This document shows positions 1 through 9,223 of a stretch of DNA of 55,054 nt, in pieces. Under the pieces are notes generated by a model. That model ran no database searches and was not told the origin of the DNA. It worked only from the letters and a program-made list of their open reading frames with translations. The stretch is taken from NCBI GenBank assembly GCA_030835305.1, contig JAURPJ010000031.1, positions 1 through 55,054 of the forward strand, given 5' to 3'. Position 1 is the first letter of the stretch. Each line of letters opens with the position of its first letter. The translations under genes and the position numbers were made by a program. The stretch is from Verrucomicrobiota bacterium (GTDB lineage Bacteria; Verrucomicrobiota; Verrucomicrobiia; Verrucomicrobiales; Akkermansiaceae).

Positions 1-701
1 CCGGTCATTTGAACGTATTGTTTTACGCCGCCGCCATTGGAGATCACGATGGATCCATAGCCGGCACCGTCTTTGCCCTTCTTGCCGAGTTCCTCGGAAT
101 CGATGTGAGTCTTCCATTTGGTTTCGCCCGTTTGCTTATCGAGAGATACCATGAAGGCGTTGTTTCCGCCCGGGGTGCAGACCACGCGGTCGCCGTCGAC
201 GATGGGCGATTCCGAAAATCCCCAACCGGACATCATTTTGCCCTTCCATTCCTTTTTAAAATTCTTTGACCAGAGCAGTTTTCCCTTGGTTGAGAGGCAG
301 GCAATGACGCCATTTGAAGTGGTGAGGTAGAGGCGCTCCCCGTCGACGGTGGGAGCGGAGCGGGCTCCCTGATATCCGTGCTCTGGAACGAAGTCGGTGA
401 CCGGAGTCTTCCAGAGAAGCTTACCATCTTTGATTGAGAAAGCGCTTACACCCTGGCCACCCTCGAAATTGCCGGTGGTATAGAGAACTCCTTTGGAAAT
501 GGAGACGGAAGAAACCCCCCGCCCAGATCCTTCAACGTTCCAGAGAAGTTTTGGTGTTGAGTCCTCCCAGCTTTTGATGATTCCTTTCTCGGAGGAGAGA
601 CCGGTGCGGTCGGGACCACGCCACTGGGGCCAGTCTTTGGCCTTTGAGGCCGGGGAAAGAATTCCCAATAAGGTCCCGGAAAGAAAAATCGCCATTTTCA
701 T
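1..701 (-). CDS. PQQ-binding-like beta-propeller repeat protein, secreted (3' end outside window)
   Basis: This is the N-terminal ~233 residues of a secreted propeller protein; the rest lies beyond base 1. The N-terminus is a signal peptide (MKMAIFLSGTLLGILSPASKA), followed directly by the DWPQWRGPDRTGLS motif that begins this family of PQQ-like/BamB-like propellers in Verrucomicrobia and Planctomycetes. Blade motifs follow, such as GKLLWKTPV, GERLYLTTSNG and KLLWSKNF. Three in-frame ATGs exist (713, 701, 695). GAGAGG at 703-708 (minus strand) is spaced best for the ATG at 695, so the start is uncertain by six codons. Members are usually treated as periplasmic scaffold or dehydrogenase-like proteins, and the substrate cannot be read here. 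It is divergent from dnaE. Confidence 0.8.
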   Translation of the reverse strand, partial: MKMAIFLSGTLLGILSPASKAKDWPQWRGPDRTGLSSEKGIIKSWEDSTPKLLWNVEGSGRGVSSVSISKGVLYTTGNFEGGQGVSAFSIKDGKLLWKTPVTDFVPEHGYQGARSAPTVDGERLYLTTSNGVIACLSTKGKLLWSKNFKKEWKGKMMSGWGFSESPIVDGDRVVCTPGGNNAFMVSLDKQTGETKWKTHIDSEELGKKGKDGAGYGSIVISNGGGVKQYVQMT

Positions 702-880
702 GCCTCTCGACATAACTGACATGGGGGGGTGTCGGCGAACTCTTTTTTGTGTTCCGCCCGGGTGCCGGAAGATCCTTTGGGGGCAAGTTTGAAAGATTAT
801 CACCACTTATTCACAATGATCCGACAAGGCTGAGCAGTTCGGGATTTCCTCCTCCTCGTTGACACGTCACAGTTCCTCCG

Positions 881-3800
881 ATGTCCGATTCCTTTGTTCA
901 CCTCCATTTGCACACCGAGTATTCGACTCTTGACGGGGCGTGTCGCACGAAAGATGTGGCAGTAAGGGCCAAGGAACTCGGAATGCCGGCGGTTGCGATG
1001 ACGGATCATGGCAATTTATACGGGGCTATTAGTTTTTACAAGGCGTGTCATGCCGCAGGGGTGAAGCCTGTCATGGGGTGTGAGATCTACTTGGCTCCGG
1101 AATCGATTGAAAAGCGGGAAGAAATTCCAGGCCGAAAGCGGGCCTGTCACATGACCTTGTTGGCTGAGAATAATGTTGGTTGGGTGAACCTGCAGAAACT
1201 TGTTTCCAAAGGTCATCTCGAGGGAATGTGGTATGGCAAGCCGCGCGTGGATCGGGAGATCCTGCGGGAACACTCCGAAGGGATCATTTGCTTGTCAGGA
1301 TGTATTTCCGGGCCGATCAACGAGTGGATTTTACAGGACCAGGAAGATAAGGCCTGGGAGACTGCTCAAGAATTGCTCGACATCTACGGGAAGGAAAATC
1401 TCTATCTTGAGATTCACAATCACGGGATGGAGCAGCAGGCGAAAATTCGCGACACTCTCGTGAAATTTGCGGAGAAGATGGATCTCAAACTTGTCGCCGC
1501 AAATGATGTCCATTTTCTTAACAAGGAGGATCATGAAGCCCACGATGTAATGATCTGCATCGGGACGAGCCGTTTGTTGATTGATGAAAACCGGATGCGC
1601 TACACGCCGGAGGTTTATTTTAAGACAGCCGGGGAAATGCGCGAGCTCTTCGCCGAATACCCGGGTGCCTGCGACACCACGCTGGAAATTGCGGATCGGT
1701 GCAATGTTGAATTTGTCCTGGATCCGACATCTTCGGAGAAATATCCCGAGTATAAGCCCGATGATGGGTCCACCCCGAATGATCACTTTCGAAAACTGTG
1801 TTTCGAAGGTCTGGAAACCCGCTATGGAAAGGAAAAGGCCCGGGACAAGGAGCTTGTTGATCGTCTTGAGTATGAGATGGGGATTATTGTTCAACTCAAG
1901 TTTGCCTCGTATTTCCTGATTACGGCGGACTTTATCAACTGGGCGAAGGATCAGAATATCCCGGTTGGTCCGGGGCGTGGCTCGGCTGCGGGATCATTGG
2001 TGGCTTACACGATGGGAATTACGGATGTTTGTCCGATGCGTTTTGGTCTTCTTTTCGAGCGTTTTCTGAATCCGGAGCGGGTATCTCCTCCTGATGTTGA
2101 TATTGATTTTTGCCAGACCCGGCGACCCGAGGTGATCGAGTATGTACGCCGGAAATACGGTGAGCGTAATGTCTCCCACATTATCACATACGGGACGATG
2201 GGGGCAAAGTCGGTGATTCGTGATGTGGCCCGGGTTATGGGAATTAGCTACGGGGAGGCTGATCAGATTTCCAAGATGATTGAAGCCAAGCCGGGGGTGA
2301 AGTTGGCGCAAGAGTATGCGGAAAAGGAGGACCTGCGGGAGAGGATTGAGAGCAGTTCAACCTATCAGGAATTGTGGGAATACGCCTTGAAGTTGGAGGG
2401 GATGAGCCGAAATGTTGGGGTGCACGCGGCGGGGGTTGTGATTGGCGATCGGGCACTCGATGAACACGTTCCGTTGACGAGGGGAAACGAGGGGGAGGTT
2501 GTGACGCAGTATGACATGAGTGCGATTACGGATGTCGGTCTCTTGAAGATGGATTTCCTGGGTTTGAAGAACATGACCGTAATCCAGGAGGCTATCGATC
2601 ATATCCACAAGCACACTCCTGATTTTGATATTTACGAAATCTCACTTGAGGATAAGGCGACGTTTAAGATGTTGAACGCGGGGGAGACAATGGGAGTCTT
2701 TCAGCTGGAGAGTGGTGGAATGGTGGAGACCTGCCGAAAGTATGGGATCAATCGGATTGAAGATATCATTGACCTTTTGGCTCTCTACCGACCAGGGGCA
2801 ATGCAATACATCGACCAGATGATCGAGGTGAAGGAGGGGCGTAAGAAGCCGGTTTACGAGCACCCCCTTCTGGAGGAGATTTGTGGTGATACCTATGGAG
2901 TGATGATCTACCAGGAGCAGGTCCAGAACGCAGCAAAGATGCTCGCGGGATACACCCTGGGTGGTGCGGATATTCTTCGCCGTGCGATGGGTAAGAAAAA
3001 GCCGGAGGAAATGGCGAAGCAGCGAAGGATCTTCGTGGAAGGGGCCTTTAAGACGAACCAGATCGATGAGCGGAATGCCAATCTGATTTTCGACAAGATC
3101 GCAGGTTTTGCCGGATATGGCTTCAATAAATCCCATTCCGCTTGTTATGGCTTTATCTCTTACTGGACTGGTTTCTTGAAGGCGAACTATCCCATCGAGT
3201 TTCTGTCGGCGCTTCTCTCCAATGAGATCACCAATACCGATAAGATTAGCGTGTTCGTGAACGAATGTTTCCGAATGGGATTCGAGATTCTCCCTCCAAA
3301 CCTAAACAAGTCGATGCTGCGCTTTGCTCCCGAAGAGATTCTGGGAGGTAAACAGGGGATTCGCTACGGACTCTCTGCGATTAAAAACGTGGGTGCGGCA
3401 GCGATGGCGTTGGCGATCAAGGAGCGCGAGGAGAACGGGGAATACGAATCACTTGATGACTTTTGCAACCGGCTTGATTCGAAGGTGATCAACAAGCGTA
3501 TTCTGGAAAACCTCGTGAAGGCGGGAGCGATGGATTGGACCGGCGAGACCCGTGCGGGAATGACAGATCGTCTTGAGAAGGTCGTGGCGAGTGCCAGTAG
3601 TGCCCAGAAGGACAGAGCTTCCGGGCAGGGAGGCTTGTTTGATGCGATGGAGTTTGCAGCTCCGCCACCCGTAACGGCTGATTCCCCGGCGCCTGAGGAG
3701 TGGCCCAAGGACGAGCGCCTAGAGCATGAGAAAGAATTGCTTGGATTTTATGTTACGGGTCACCCGCTTGACAAATTCCGGGGGTTGGTGGATTCCGACC

Positions 3801-4339
3801 GCTTTGTTAAGTTGGGGCTGCTTGACGAGGTTGATTTGAGTGACAAACGTGCTCGATTCCCCTTTGCGGGGATGATTAGAAGCATCGAACACAAGGTGAC
3901 CAAAGCCGGAAAGCCTTTTGGGGTGGTGGTGGTTCAGGATTTTACCGGAGACCGGGAAATGGTATGCTGGAGCGAGAGCTATTTGCCGGCCCGGGACGCT
4001 GGCTTGATGGAGGCCGGTCGGGTCATTCAATTCAAGGCCCAGGTCACGGTGGATGACCGGACCGAACAACGCCGTCTCACCGGATCCCAGATACGTGAAC
4101 TCAAAGCGAAACGAGTGAAGAGAAACGGAATGGTCGAGTTGACTCTCTGGACCGGGCGCAACACGCCGGATGATTTACAGAGAATCAAAAGTATCCTGGC
4201 TGAATATCCCGGGAAGACACCTGTTCTCATGCATATCCAAAGCGGGGCGGGTAAGCGGGCAACGATTGAATTGCCGGACGAATTTCATGCCAGTTTCAAT
4301 GTGGCTTTGCAGCGGGAGCTTGCCCCGTGGATGGGGTGA
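881..4339 (+). CDS. dnaE: DNA polymerase III subunit alpha
   Basis: This is the replicative polymerase subunit (1152 residues, close to the 1160 of E. coli DnaE). The N-terminal PHP domain is intact-looking (HLHLHTEYS near residue 10, then MTDHGNLYGA). The catalytic aspartates lie in PPDVDIDF (D405, D407; a third acidic residue follows in the palm). The C-terminal part carries the helix-hairpin-helix region and an OB-fold (PFAGMIRSIEHKVTKAGKPF). No Shine-Dalgarno is visible before ATG 881, but the start agrees with the usual MSDSFVHLHLHT beginning. It stands alone on the plus strand with no evident partner; holB lies 35 kb away at 39.0 kb. No truncation or frameshift is visible. Confidence 0.98.
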   Translation: MSDSFVHLHLHTEYSTLDGACRTKDVAVRAKELGMPAVAMTDHGNLYGAISFYKACHAAGVKPVMGCEIYLAPESIEKREEIPGRKRACHMTLLAENNVGWVNLQKLVSKGHLEGMWYGKPRVDREILREHSEGIICLSGCISGPINEWILQDQEDKAWETAQELLDIYGKENLYLEIHNHGMEQQAKIRDTLVKFAEKMDLKLVAANDVHFLNKEDHEAHDVMICIGTSRLLIDENRMRYTPEVYFKTAGEMRELFAEYPGACDTTLEIADRCNVEFVLDPTSSEKYPEYKPDDGSTPNDHFRKLCFEGLETRYGKEKARDKELVDRLEYEMGIIVQLKFASYFLITADFINWAKDQNIPVGPGRGSAAGSLVAYTMGITDVCPMRFGLLFERFLNPERVSPPDVDIDFCQTRRPEVIEYVRRKYGERNVSHIITYGTMGAKSVIRDVARVMGISYGEADQISKMIEAKPGVKLAQEYAEKEDLRERIESSSTYQELWEYALKLEGMSRNVGVHAAGVVIGDRALDEHVPLTRGNEGEVVTQYDMSAITDVGLLKMDFLGLKNMTVIQEAIDHIHKHTPDFDIYEISLEDKATFKMLNAGETMGVFQLESGGMVETCRKYGINRIEDIIDLLALYRPGAMQYIDQMIEVKEGRKKPVYEHPLLEEICGDTYGVMIYQEQVQNAAKMLAGYTLGGADILRRAMGKKKPEEMAKQRRIFVEGAFKTNQIDERNANLIFDKIAGFAGYGFNKSHSACYGFISYWTGFLKANYPIEFLSALLSNEITNTDKISVFVNECFRMGFEILPPNLNKSMLRFAPEEILGGKQGIRYGLSAIKNVGAAAMALAIKEREENGEYESLDDFCNRLDSKVINKRILENLVKAGAMDWTGETRAGMTDRLEKVVASASSAQKDRASGQGGLFDAMEFAAPPPVTADSPAPEEWPKDERLEHEKELLGFYVTGHPLDKFRGLVDSDRFVKLGLLDEVDLSDKRARFPFAGMIRSIEHKVTKAGKPFGVVVVQDFTGDREMVCWSESYLPARDAGLMEAGRVIQFKAQVTVDDRTEQRRLTGSQIRELKAKRVKRNGMVELTLWTGRNTPDDLQRIKSILAEYPGKTPVLMHIQSGAGKRATIELPDEFHASFNVALQRELAPWMG

Positions 4340-4399
4340 TTCCACTGTTCGCTGAAACTTATCATGGCGGGAGTTGGGTGCGGGTATAATTTCGTTCCC

Positions 4400-4727
4400 A
4401 TGAGTGCAGGCCCGCGAAATTTTTTAACTCCAAAAGAGCCCAACAAAAACAAGGGTGGATTTCGAAAGGTAAAAAGGGGAGAAGGTGCGGCCTCTGTTTG
4501 GCGGGGTGTCCTCCCATCGTGCCAGCGACCTTAAGATGCGGGTCCTAGGCATGGTGTTCTTGTTGATCTGTTTTGGTGTTCCGGTTTCGGCTGTTCTGAG
4601 AGCATGTTGCGCAGGGGCGTGGCCTCTTGGAATGCTATGGGGCTTTCTTGCAATCACTCATCTTTATATGAACGCATCTTCAAACTCTAACGATCTGCAG
4701 CAAGGTATCGCGGTCGGCCCTTCATGA
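4400..4727 (+). other. Two short overlapping ORFs, possible frameshifted small membrane protein
   Basis: The 488 bases between dnaE and the glycyl-tRNA synthetase gene hold no clear gene. ATG 4400 opens a 44-residue basic ORF ending at 4534; a TATAAT hexamer sits at 4385-4390. An overlapping frame (GTG 4485 to 4727; internal ATG at 4536) encodes a hydrophobic stretch, MRVLGMVFLLICFGVPVSA, then a second hydrophobic segment (PLGMLWGFLAITHLY). Basic N-terminal segment followed by a membrane segment in another frame would fit one small membrane protein broken by a frameshift, but chance ORFs are equally possible. No family was recognised. Confidence 0.25.
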
Positions 4728-4747
4728 AAAATGTGGGCTATAGCGCT

Positions 4748-4782
4748 AAAAAAAGCCGCCCGGCAATCGTTTCCTGGGCGGC
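4748..4782 (-). terminator. Intrinsic terminator of glycyl-tRNA synthetase gene
   Basis: On the minus strand a GC-rich stem (GCCGCCCAGG pairing with CCGGGCGGC, arms 4773-4782 and 4755-4763) is followed by seven Ts (4754-4748). It lies 46 bases after the stop codon of the gene at 4828-6225. Confidence 0.9.
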
Positions 4783-4827
4783 CATTGATGAGAGTGGGCG
4801 AACTTTTAAAAACCAGCCGGGAGTTTC

Positions 4828-6225
4828 CTAGCGGATTCGCTCAAGGAGCCAGGGAAGTAGGTTGCTAATGGCGACCCGTTCTTGCTCCATCGAGTCGCGG
4901 TGACGGATGGTGACGGTGTCTTTCAAGTCTTCCTTTCCTTCCTCGAGACCCACGGTTTCGAAGTCAATAGCGATGCAGAAAGGCGTGCCCACTTCGTCCT
5001 GGCGACGGTAGCGGCGGCCAATGGCGGCGGTCTCGTCGTAGAAAACGTTCATGTATGGCTGGAGGAGGTTCTTCACTTCCCTGGCCTTTTCCACAAGCTC
5101 GGGCTTGTTCTTCAATAGCGGAAGAACAGCGGCCTTGATCGGGGCGATCGAGGGCTTGAAGCGCATCACGGTGCGAATATCCTTCTTGCCGCCTTCCTTG
5201 GTAAGATCTTCTTCGACGAATGCTTCACAAATTAGAGCAAGGATGGTGCGGTCGCAGCCGGCGGACGGCTCGACAACGTGGGGAATGAAACGCTCCTTGG
5301 TTTGTTCGTCGAAATATTCAAGTGGCTTGCCGGAGTGTTCCTGATGCTTACCAAGATCGTAGTCGCCGCGGTAGGCAACGCCCTCAAGCTCCTGCTGACC
5401 AAAGGGGAAGTCGTATTCAATGTCGTATGTCTTTTGCGAGTAGTGTGCGCGCTCGCCATCGGGGATGTCCAGGACGTGAAGTTTCTCCTTGTTGAGGCCG
5501 ATCTCGTCGTAAAACGCGAGGCGTTGTTCAAGCCACTCGTCGGTCAGGCGGAGGCCATCCTCGGGGCGGCAGAAATACTCAATCTCCATTTGTTCAAACT
5601 CACGCGAGCGGAAGGTGAAGTTTCGCGGGTTGATTTCGTTTCGGAAGGCCTTCCCGATCTGAGCAATGCCGAAAGGCAGCTTTACCCGATTCGAGTCCAT
5701 CACGTTTTTGTATTGGACGAAGATCGACTGAGCGGTTTCGGGGCGAAGATAAGCGACCGCGTTGGGATCGTTCTCGTCGGCCGAGGCTCCCATCTGGGTT
5801 TTGAACATGAGGTTGAACTCCCTGGGTTCGGTGAGTTCACAGGTTTTGTCCTCGCCTTTGGGCAGGGTTTGCTTTTTCTCGCAGAGCGGAGCTTCTTCAA
5901 GAGTGTCGGCACGGTAGCGTTTTTTGCAGACCTTGCAGTCCACCATCGGGTCGGAGAAGCCTCCGACGTGACCGGAAGCGGTGAGCACGGCCTGGTGGTT
6001 GAGGACGGAACCATCCATTCCGAGGATATCATCGCGTTCCTGAACATTTTTACGCCACCAGAGATCCTTGAGATTACGTTTCACTTCGGTCCCGAGCGGG
6101 CCGTAGTCCCAGCATCCGTTCAGGCCCCCGTAAATCTCGGCGGACTGGAAGATGAATCCTTTGCGTTTACACAGGGAAACAATTTTTTCCATGCGGGCGG
6201 TATCGGTCTGGTCTTTGTTGGCCAT
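4828..6225 (-). CDS. glyQS: Glycine--tRNA ligase, single-chain class II type
   Basis: This enzyme charges tRNA-Gly with glycine in the cytoplasm. The 465-residue product is the homodimeric, archaeal/eukaryotic-like GlyRS rather than the alpha2beta2 bacterial form. It has the expected GFIFQSAEIYGGLNGCWDYGP start, the FSDPMVDCK insertion with a CxxC pair (CKVC), motif 2 (FRNEINPRNFTFRSREFEQME), and the class II C-terminal region (VVEPSAGCDRTILA). The anticodon-binding domain closes the protein. The open frame extends to 6282, but the start at 6225 (MANKDQTDTARMEKIVSLC) fits the family, since the extra 19 residues are proline/arginine-rich and unlike any GlyRS. A strong terminator follows. It is monocistronic. 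Confidence 0.96.
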   Translation of the reverse strand: MANKDQTDTARMEKIVSLCKRKGFIFQSAEIYGGLNGCWDYGPLGTEVKRNLKDLWWRKNVQERDDILGMDGSVLNHQAVLTASGHVGGFSDPMVDCKVCKKRYRADTLEEAPLCEKKQTLPKGEDKTCELTEPREFNLMFKTQMGASADENDPNAVAYLRPETAQSIFVQYKNVMDSNRVKLPFGIAQIGKAFRNEINPRNFTFRSREFEQMEIEYFCRPEDGLRLTDEWLEQRLAFYDEIGLNKEKLHVLDIPDGERAHYSQKTYDIEYDFPFGQQELEGVAYRGDYDLGKHQEHSGKPLEYFDEQTKERFIPHVVEPSAGCDRTILALICEAFVEEDLTKEGGKKDIRTVMRFKPSIAPIKAAVLPLLKNKPELVEKAREVKNLLQPYMNVFYDETAAIGRRYRRQDEVGTPFCIAIDFETVGLEEGKEDLKDTVTIRHRDSMEQERVAISNLLPWLLERIR

Positions 6226-6417
6226 GGTCTTGGGTCGAGGAATTTTCTCTCGCGGGCCGCGAGGAAACAGGAGAAATGCCACAGGGGAAAGGTTTTTTGA
6301 CAGCGCAATGGCAGGAATTCCCCCCCGAGTTGGCGTGGATTGGCAACTCAGTGGGTTGCCTTTTGAAAAGAGTCGGGAATAATTGGAGTAGGCAGAAGTC
6401 TTACCTGCGAAAACATT

Positions 6418-6507
6418 ATGAAAGGAATCTTAATTGGAACCGGAGTTGTCGGGGCATACGTGGCCCTGCAAATGTGGATCTTGCCCGCGATGGGCGTCCA
6501 AACCTGA
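6418..6507 (+). CDS. Small single-span membrane peptide, 29 residues
   Basis: The frame ATG 6418 to TGA 6505-6507 encodes a 29-residue peptide. A short basic start (MKGIL) leads into one hydrophobic span (IGTGVVGAYVALQMWILPAMG) and a polar end (VQT). The composition is that of a real membrane micropeptide rather than random sequence, but there is no clear ribosome-binding site. It is divergent from the glycyl-tRNA synthetase gene and 128 bases ahead of the NRDE gene. No named family was recognised. The rest of 6226-6635 holds only a short perfect hairpin (GCTTCCGGTCGGAAGC near 6560-6575) with no T-run, and nothing else was seen. Confidence 0.5.
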   Translation: MKGILIGTGVVGAYVALQMWILPAMGVQT

Positions 6508-6635
6508 GCGAGCAAGGGAATGTCCTCAGGTGGAGGATGAGGAAAGGCCAGCCAAACGCTTCCGGTCGGAAGCAAAGATAAGTCTGACAAGGATCAGGAT
6601 AAAAATTAATTTCCTTCGGATTCCCGGCGCTGTCG

Positions 6636-7319
6636 ATGTGCACTCTTAGCTGGAGCCGCTTACCCTCGACCGGGCTGGAGATCCACTTTAACCGGGATGA
6701 GCTCAAAACTCGTTCTGTGGCGGATCCCCCGGCTCTTTTCGAGTCCGGGGATTCTTCGTTTTTAAGTCCGAGGGATCCCAAGGGTGGAGGAACGTGGATG
6801 TTGGTCAACGATCGTGGCGTCGTGATCTGTCTCTTGAACAAGTGGGAGCTTGATGGGCGGACGATTGATTCTCCGCTGAGCCGGGGGCGGTTGGTTTGGT
6901 CGATGGCGGAGACCAAGTCACTGGACGAGGTTGCGGACAGGTTGGCCAATTTGGATCGATACCAGGCGTTTACACTTGCGGTGTTTTCCCCCGGTGGTGA
7001 TTCGTGCTGGGAGTGGACGGGTGAGGCGTTGACGAGAGGAGGGGTGCCGGAGGTTCTCACCTCGTCGTCATTTCGGTTTGATGAAGTTAGAAAAGCGAGG
7101 CTTGCCTGTTTCACATCCGGGCTGCGCGGGGAGGATTTCCACGCTTCGCGGCATGATCCACCCTCGCCTTACTCAGTTCGGATGAATCGTCCTGATGCGC
7201 AAACGTGGAGTCGCTCGCGGTTGCGAGTTGGTGATCAAATTTCCTGGCATTATTTGGCGGAACAAGCGGATCTTAAGGGCGATCCTGTTGAGACGTTCGT
7301 CGAACTTCCCTTGCAATGA
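6636..7319 (+). CDS. NRDE family protein (TANGO2-like)
   Basis: The 227-residue product begins MCTLSW, with Cys2 in the position of the presumed N-terminal nucleophile, and contains the diagnostic FNRDE motif near residue 19. Further family features are GGGTWMLVNDRGVVICLLN and a C-terminal substrate-like region. The family has an Ntn-hydrolase-like fold; the eukaryotic member is TANGO2, linked to Golgi organisation and lipid/haem handling, and the bacterial role is unknown. The stop codon overlaps the start of the ATP-grasp gene (ATGA at 7316-7319), so the two are translationally coupled. This suggests a role in the same lipid or amino-acid process, which is inference. Confidence 0.85.
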   Translation: MCTLSWSRLPSTGLEIHFNRDELKTRSVADPPALFESGDSSFLSPRDPKGGGTWMLVNDRGVVICLLNKWELDGRTIDSPLSRGRLVWSMAETKSLDEVADRLANLDRYQAFTLAVFSPGGDSCWEWTGEALTRGGVPEVLTSSSFRFDEVRKARLACFTSGLRGEDFHASRHDPPSPYSVRMNRPDAQTWSRSRLRVGDQISWHYLAEQADLKGDPVETFVELPLQ

Positions 7320-8404
7320 GCTTGCGATCCAAACGACTTCTTTGGGGAAGATGGCAGCGATTGCTTCGTTGGGAGTTTTGGCCGGTGTGGGCGGTCTATC
7401 CTCCGGTCTTGGTTTCGTGGCTCTGGCACTCGATTCGATTGCGAGGTTTTACCCTGTGGACGAATTGTAATCCCGCCATGAAGGCCAGTGGGATGGCGAT
7501 GGAAGAAAAGGGCGATATTCTGGATTCATTTCAAGAGCCGGAGAGTCATATCCGTCTTGCCCGTTATCTCCGTATTCGGGGTGGTGTCGATGACGCTCTT
7601 GAACAAATCGATTTGTTCTTAGAGGATCACGGATTGGATTTCCCGCTGGTTCTCAAGCCCGACCTTGGTCAGCGGGGGCAGGGAGTCGGGATCGTGAAGG
7701 ACCGGGAGGCTGCAAGATTTTGGATTGATCACTGTGATGAAGGATTTTTAGTTCAGGAGTATATCGCCGGGCTCGAGTTTGGCGTGCACTGGGCCAAATT
7801 TCCCGATGAGGAGAAAGGGAGGGTTACTTCGCTTTGCGGCAAGTATCCACAATCGGTGACTGGTGATGGTGAGCGGACTTTGGAGGAGTTGATCCTCTCT
7901 GATGACCGGGCTGTTCTCATGGCCAAATACTACTTCGTGAAATTCAAACAAAGCCTCGATCGCGTGATTGGCAGTGGCGAACGCTTCACTCTCGTTGCGA
8001 TTGGAACCCACTCCCGGGGCGCCATTTTTACGGACGAACGTCACCTGGTGACCGATGGGATGTGCGATGCTTTTGATGAGCTGGGAGAGCGTTTTCCCGG
8101 ATTTAATTTTGGTCGTTACGACGTCAGGGTTCCGTCGGTCGAAGACTTACAAGCAGGGCGAAATATCCGGGTTCTTGAGCTGAATGGAGTGATGGGAGAG
8201 CCTGCCCACATTTATCAACCGGGATACCCGTGGCGGAAGGGGATGAGTGATCTGTGCGGACATTTTAAGCTGGCCGCTGAAATTGGTGCCGCCTGGCGCA
8301 GGATGGGGGTCGATCCTCCCGAGGCAGGGGACTTGCTTGATCTAATCCGGAAACACTGCGATAAGAACTATCTTGAAGTTGATGAATTCGAGCGGGAGAT
8401 TTGA
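7316..8404 (+). CDS. ATP-grasp domain protein (D-alanine--D-alanine ligase-like)
   Basis: This 362-residue protein has an ATP-grasp fold. LVLKPDLGQRGQGVGIVKD (residues 111-129) supplies the nucleotide-binding lysine and glycine-rich loop, VQEYIAG (about 147) the adenine-contacting strand, and VLELNGVMGEPAHIY (about 280-295) the metal-binding Glu/Asn. An unusual N-terminal region of about 55 residues is rich in Trp and hydrophobic residues (WEFWPVWAVYPPVLVSWLW), suggesting membrane association. Such enzymes join a carboxylate to an amine through an acyl-phosphate. It overlaps the NRDE gene by four bases and the acyltransferase gene by 32. Context suggests that it makes or modifies the head group of a lipid; the substrate is unknown. 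Confidence 0.85.
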   Translation: MSLRSKRLLWGRWQRLLRWEFWPVWAVYPPVLVSWLWHSIRLRGFTLWTNCNPAMKASGMAMEEKGDILDSFQEPESHIRLARYLRIRGGVDDALEQIDLFLEDHGLDFPLVLKPDLGQRGQGVGIVKDREAARFWIDHCDEGFLVQEYIAGLEFGVHWAKFPDEEKGRVTSLCGKYPQSVTGDGERTLEELILSDDRAVLMAKYYFVKFKQSLDRVIGSGERFTLVAIGTHSRGAIFTDERHLVTDGMCDAFDELGERFPGFNFGRYDVRVPSVEDLQAGRNIRVLELNGVMGEPAHIYQPGYPWRKGMSDLCGHFKLAAEIGAAWRRMGVDPPEAGDLLDLIRKHCDKNYLEVDEFEREI

Positions 8405-9185
8405 GCAATTTGCGGATGTGAGGAAGCATCTGCCCTTTCTAGCTCGTCACGAGGGCCTGGCCTGCCTGCTTGAAAAACTTCTTTGCTATCCTGAGATCCG
8501 TCGGGCTTTTGCTGATTCGGAAGGGGAAGAAAATCCCTTCGCCGGAGTTGCCCGACGACTGGGTCTGGAGATTCGGGTTGAGGATTTGGCCGGGCGAATT
8601 CCCAAAGATGGTCCGGTTGTTGTGGTCTCCAATCATGGCTTTGGTGGATCGGATGCGCTCGCCTTGCAAGCGGTGATGAATGGTCTCAGGGATGATTTTA
8701 AGGTCTTGGCGAATCGTGAGGTGACGCTGCTTCCCGGAGTTGCCGATACCGTGATCCCGGTTTCAATTTTGGATCAGGATGACACGCGGGAAAACATCGC
8801 CAGTCTTAGGGCAATGTTGCGGCACGTGAAGATGGGGCGTGCACTGGGGGTTTTTCCTGCAGGTCGCGTGGCCTTTTGGAAGGGGGATCGAATGGTTGAT
8901 CCGCCATGGAGCGAGCATGTCGTAAAGTTGCTCCGGCGAATGAATACCACCATCGTTCCTCTATGGTTTTATGGGAGGCCTCCGGCTGGGATCAGCTTTC
9001 TCTCACGGCTTTCCGGATTTGTTCGCACGGCTTTAATCCCGACCGGATTGGCCAAGATGAGAGGGCGGGAAATTGTCGCCCGTGCCGGGGAGCCCATCGA
9101 TAGCCGTGAACTTCGGGAGCAGGGTGATAATGCCGGATCGTGGCTGCGCAAGAAACTGGAGTCGCTCTCAGATTTAGGGAATTAG
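8373..9185 (+). CDS. Lysophospholipid acyltransferase family protein (PlsC/GlsA-like)
   Basis: The 270-residue product shows acyltransferase block I as SNHGFGGSDAL (H88, D94), an H-x5-D spacing seen in the hemolysin/ornithine-lipid branch rather than the H-x4-D of PlsC. Block III is VFPAGRVAFW (160-169), and a fourth block lies near VPLWFYGRPP. In Bacteroides, GlsA of this branch O-acylates a monoacylated glycine lipid made by GlsB. An OlsB/GlsB-like N-acyltransferase lies 0.6 kb downstream, so the same two-step route is likely. The chosen ATG (8373) lies inside the ATP-grasp gene; an alternative GTG at 8418 would abolish the overlap. Confidence 0.85.
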   Translation: MKLMNSSGRFEQFADVRKHLPFLARHEGLACLLEKLLCYPEIRRAFADSEGEENPFAGVARRLGLEIRVEDLAGRIPKDGPVVVVSNHGFGGSDALALQAVMNGLRDDFKVLANREVTLLPGVADTVIPVSILDQDDTRENIASLRAMLRHVKMGRALGVFPAGRVAFWKGDRMVDPPWSEHVVKLLRRMNTTIVPLWFYGRPPAGISFLSRLSGFVRTALIPTGLAKMRGREIVARAGEPIDSRELREQGDNAGSWLRKKLESLSDLGN

Positions 9186-9223
9186 ATCGACCTGGTGTCC
9201 CTCTCACTTCAAAATCGAACGAC

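Noticed and set aside
807-815. TTATTCACA, a match to the DnaA-box pattern TTATNCACA, upstream of dnaE
   Set aside because: About one or two such matches are expected by chance in a window this size (both strands), and there is no cluster of boxes or AT-rich unwinding region, so it is not an origin.
5278-6300. Long plus-strand open frame (340 residues) opposite the glycyl-tRNA synthetase gene
   Set aside because: It is the antisense shadow of a clear gene with intact motifs, so it is not a gene of its own.
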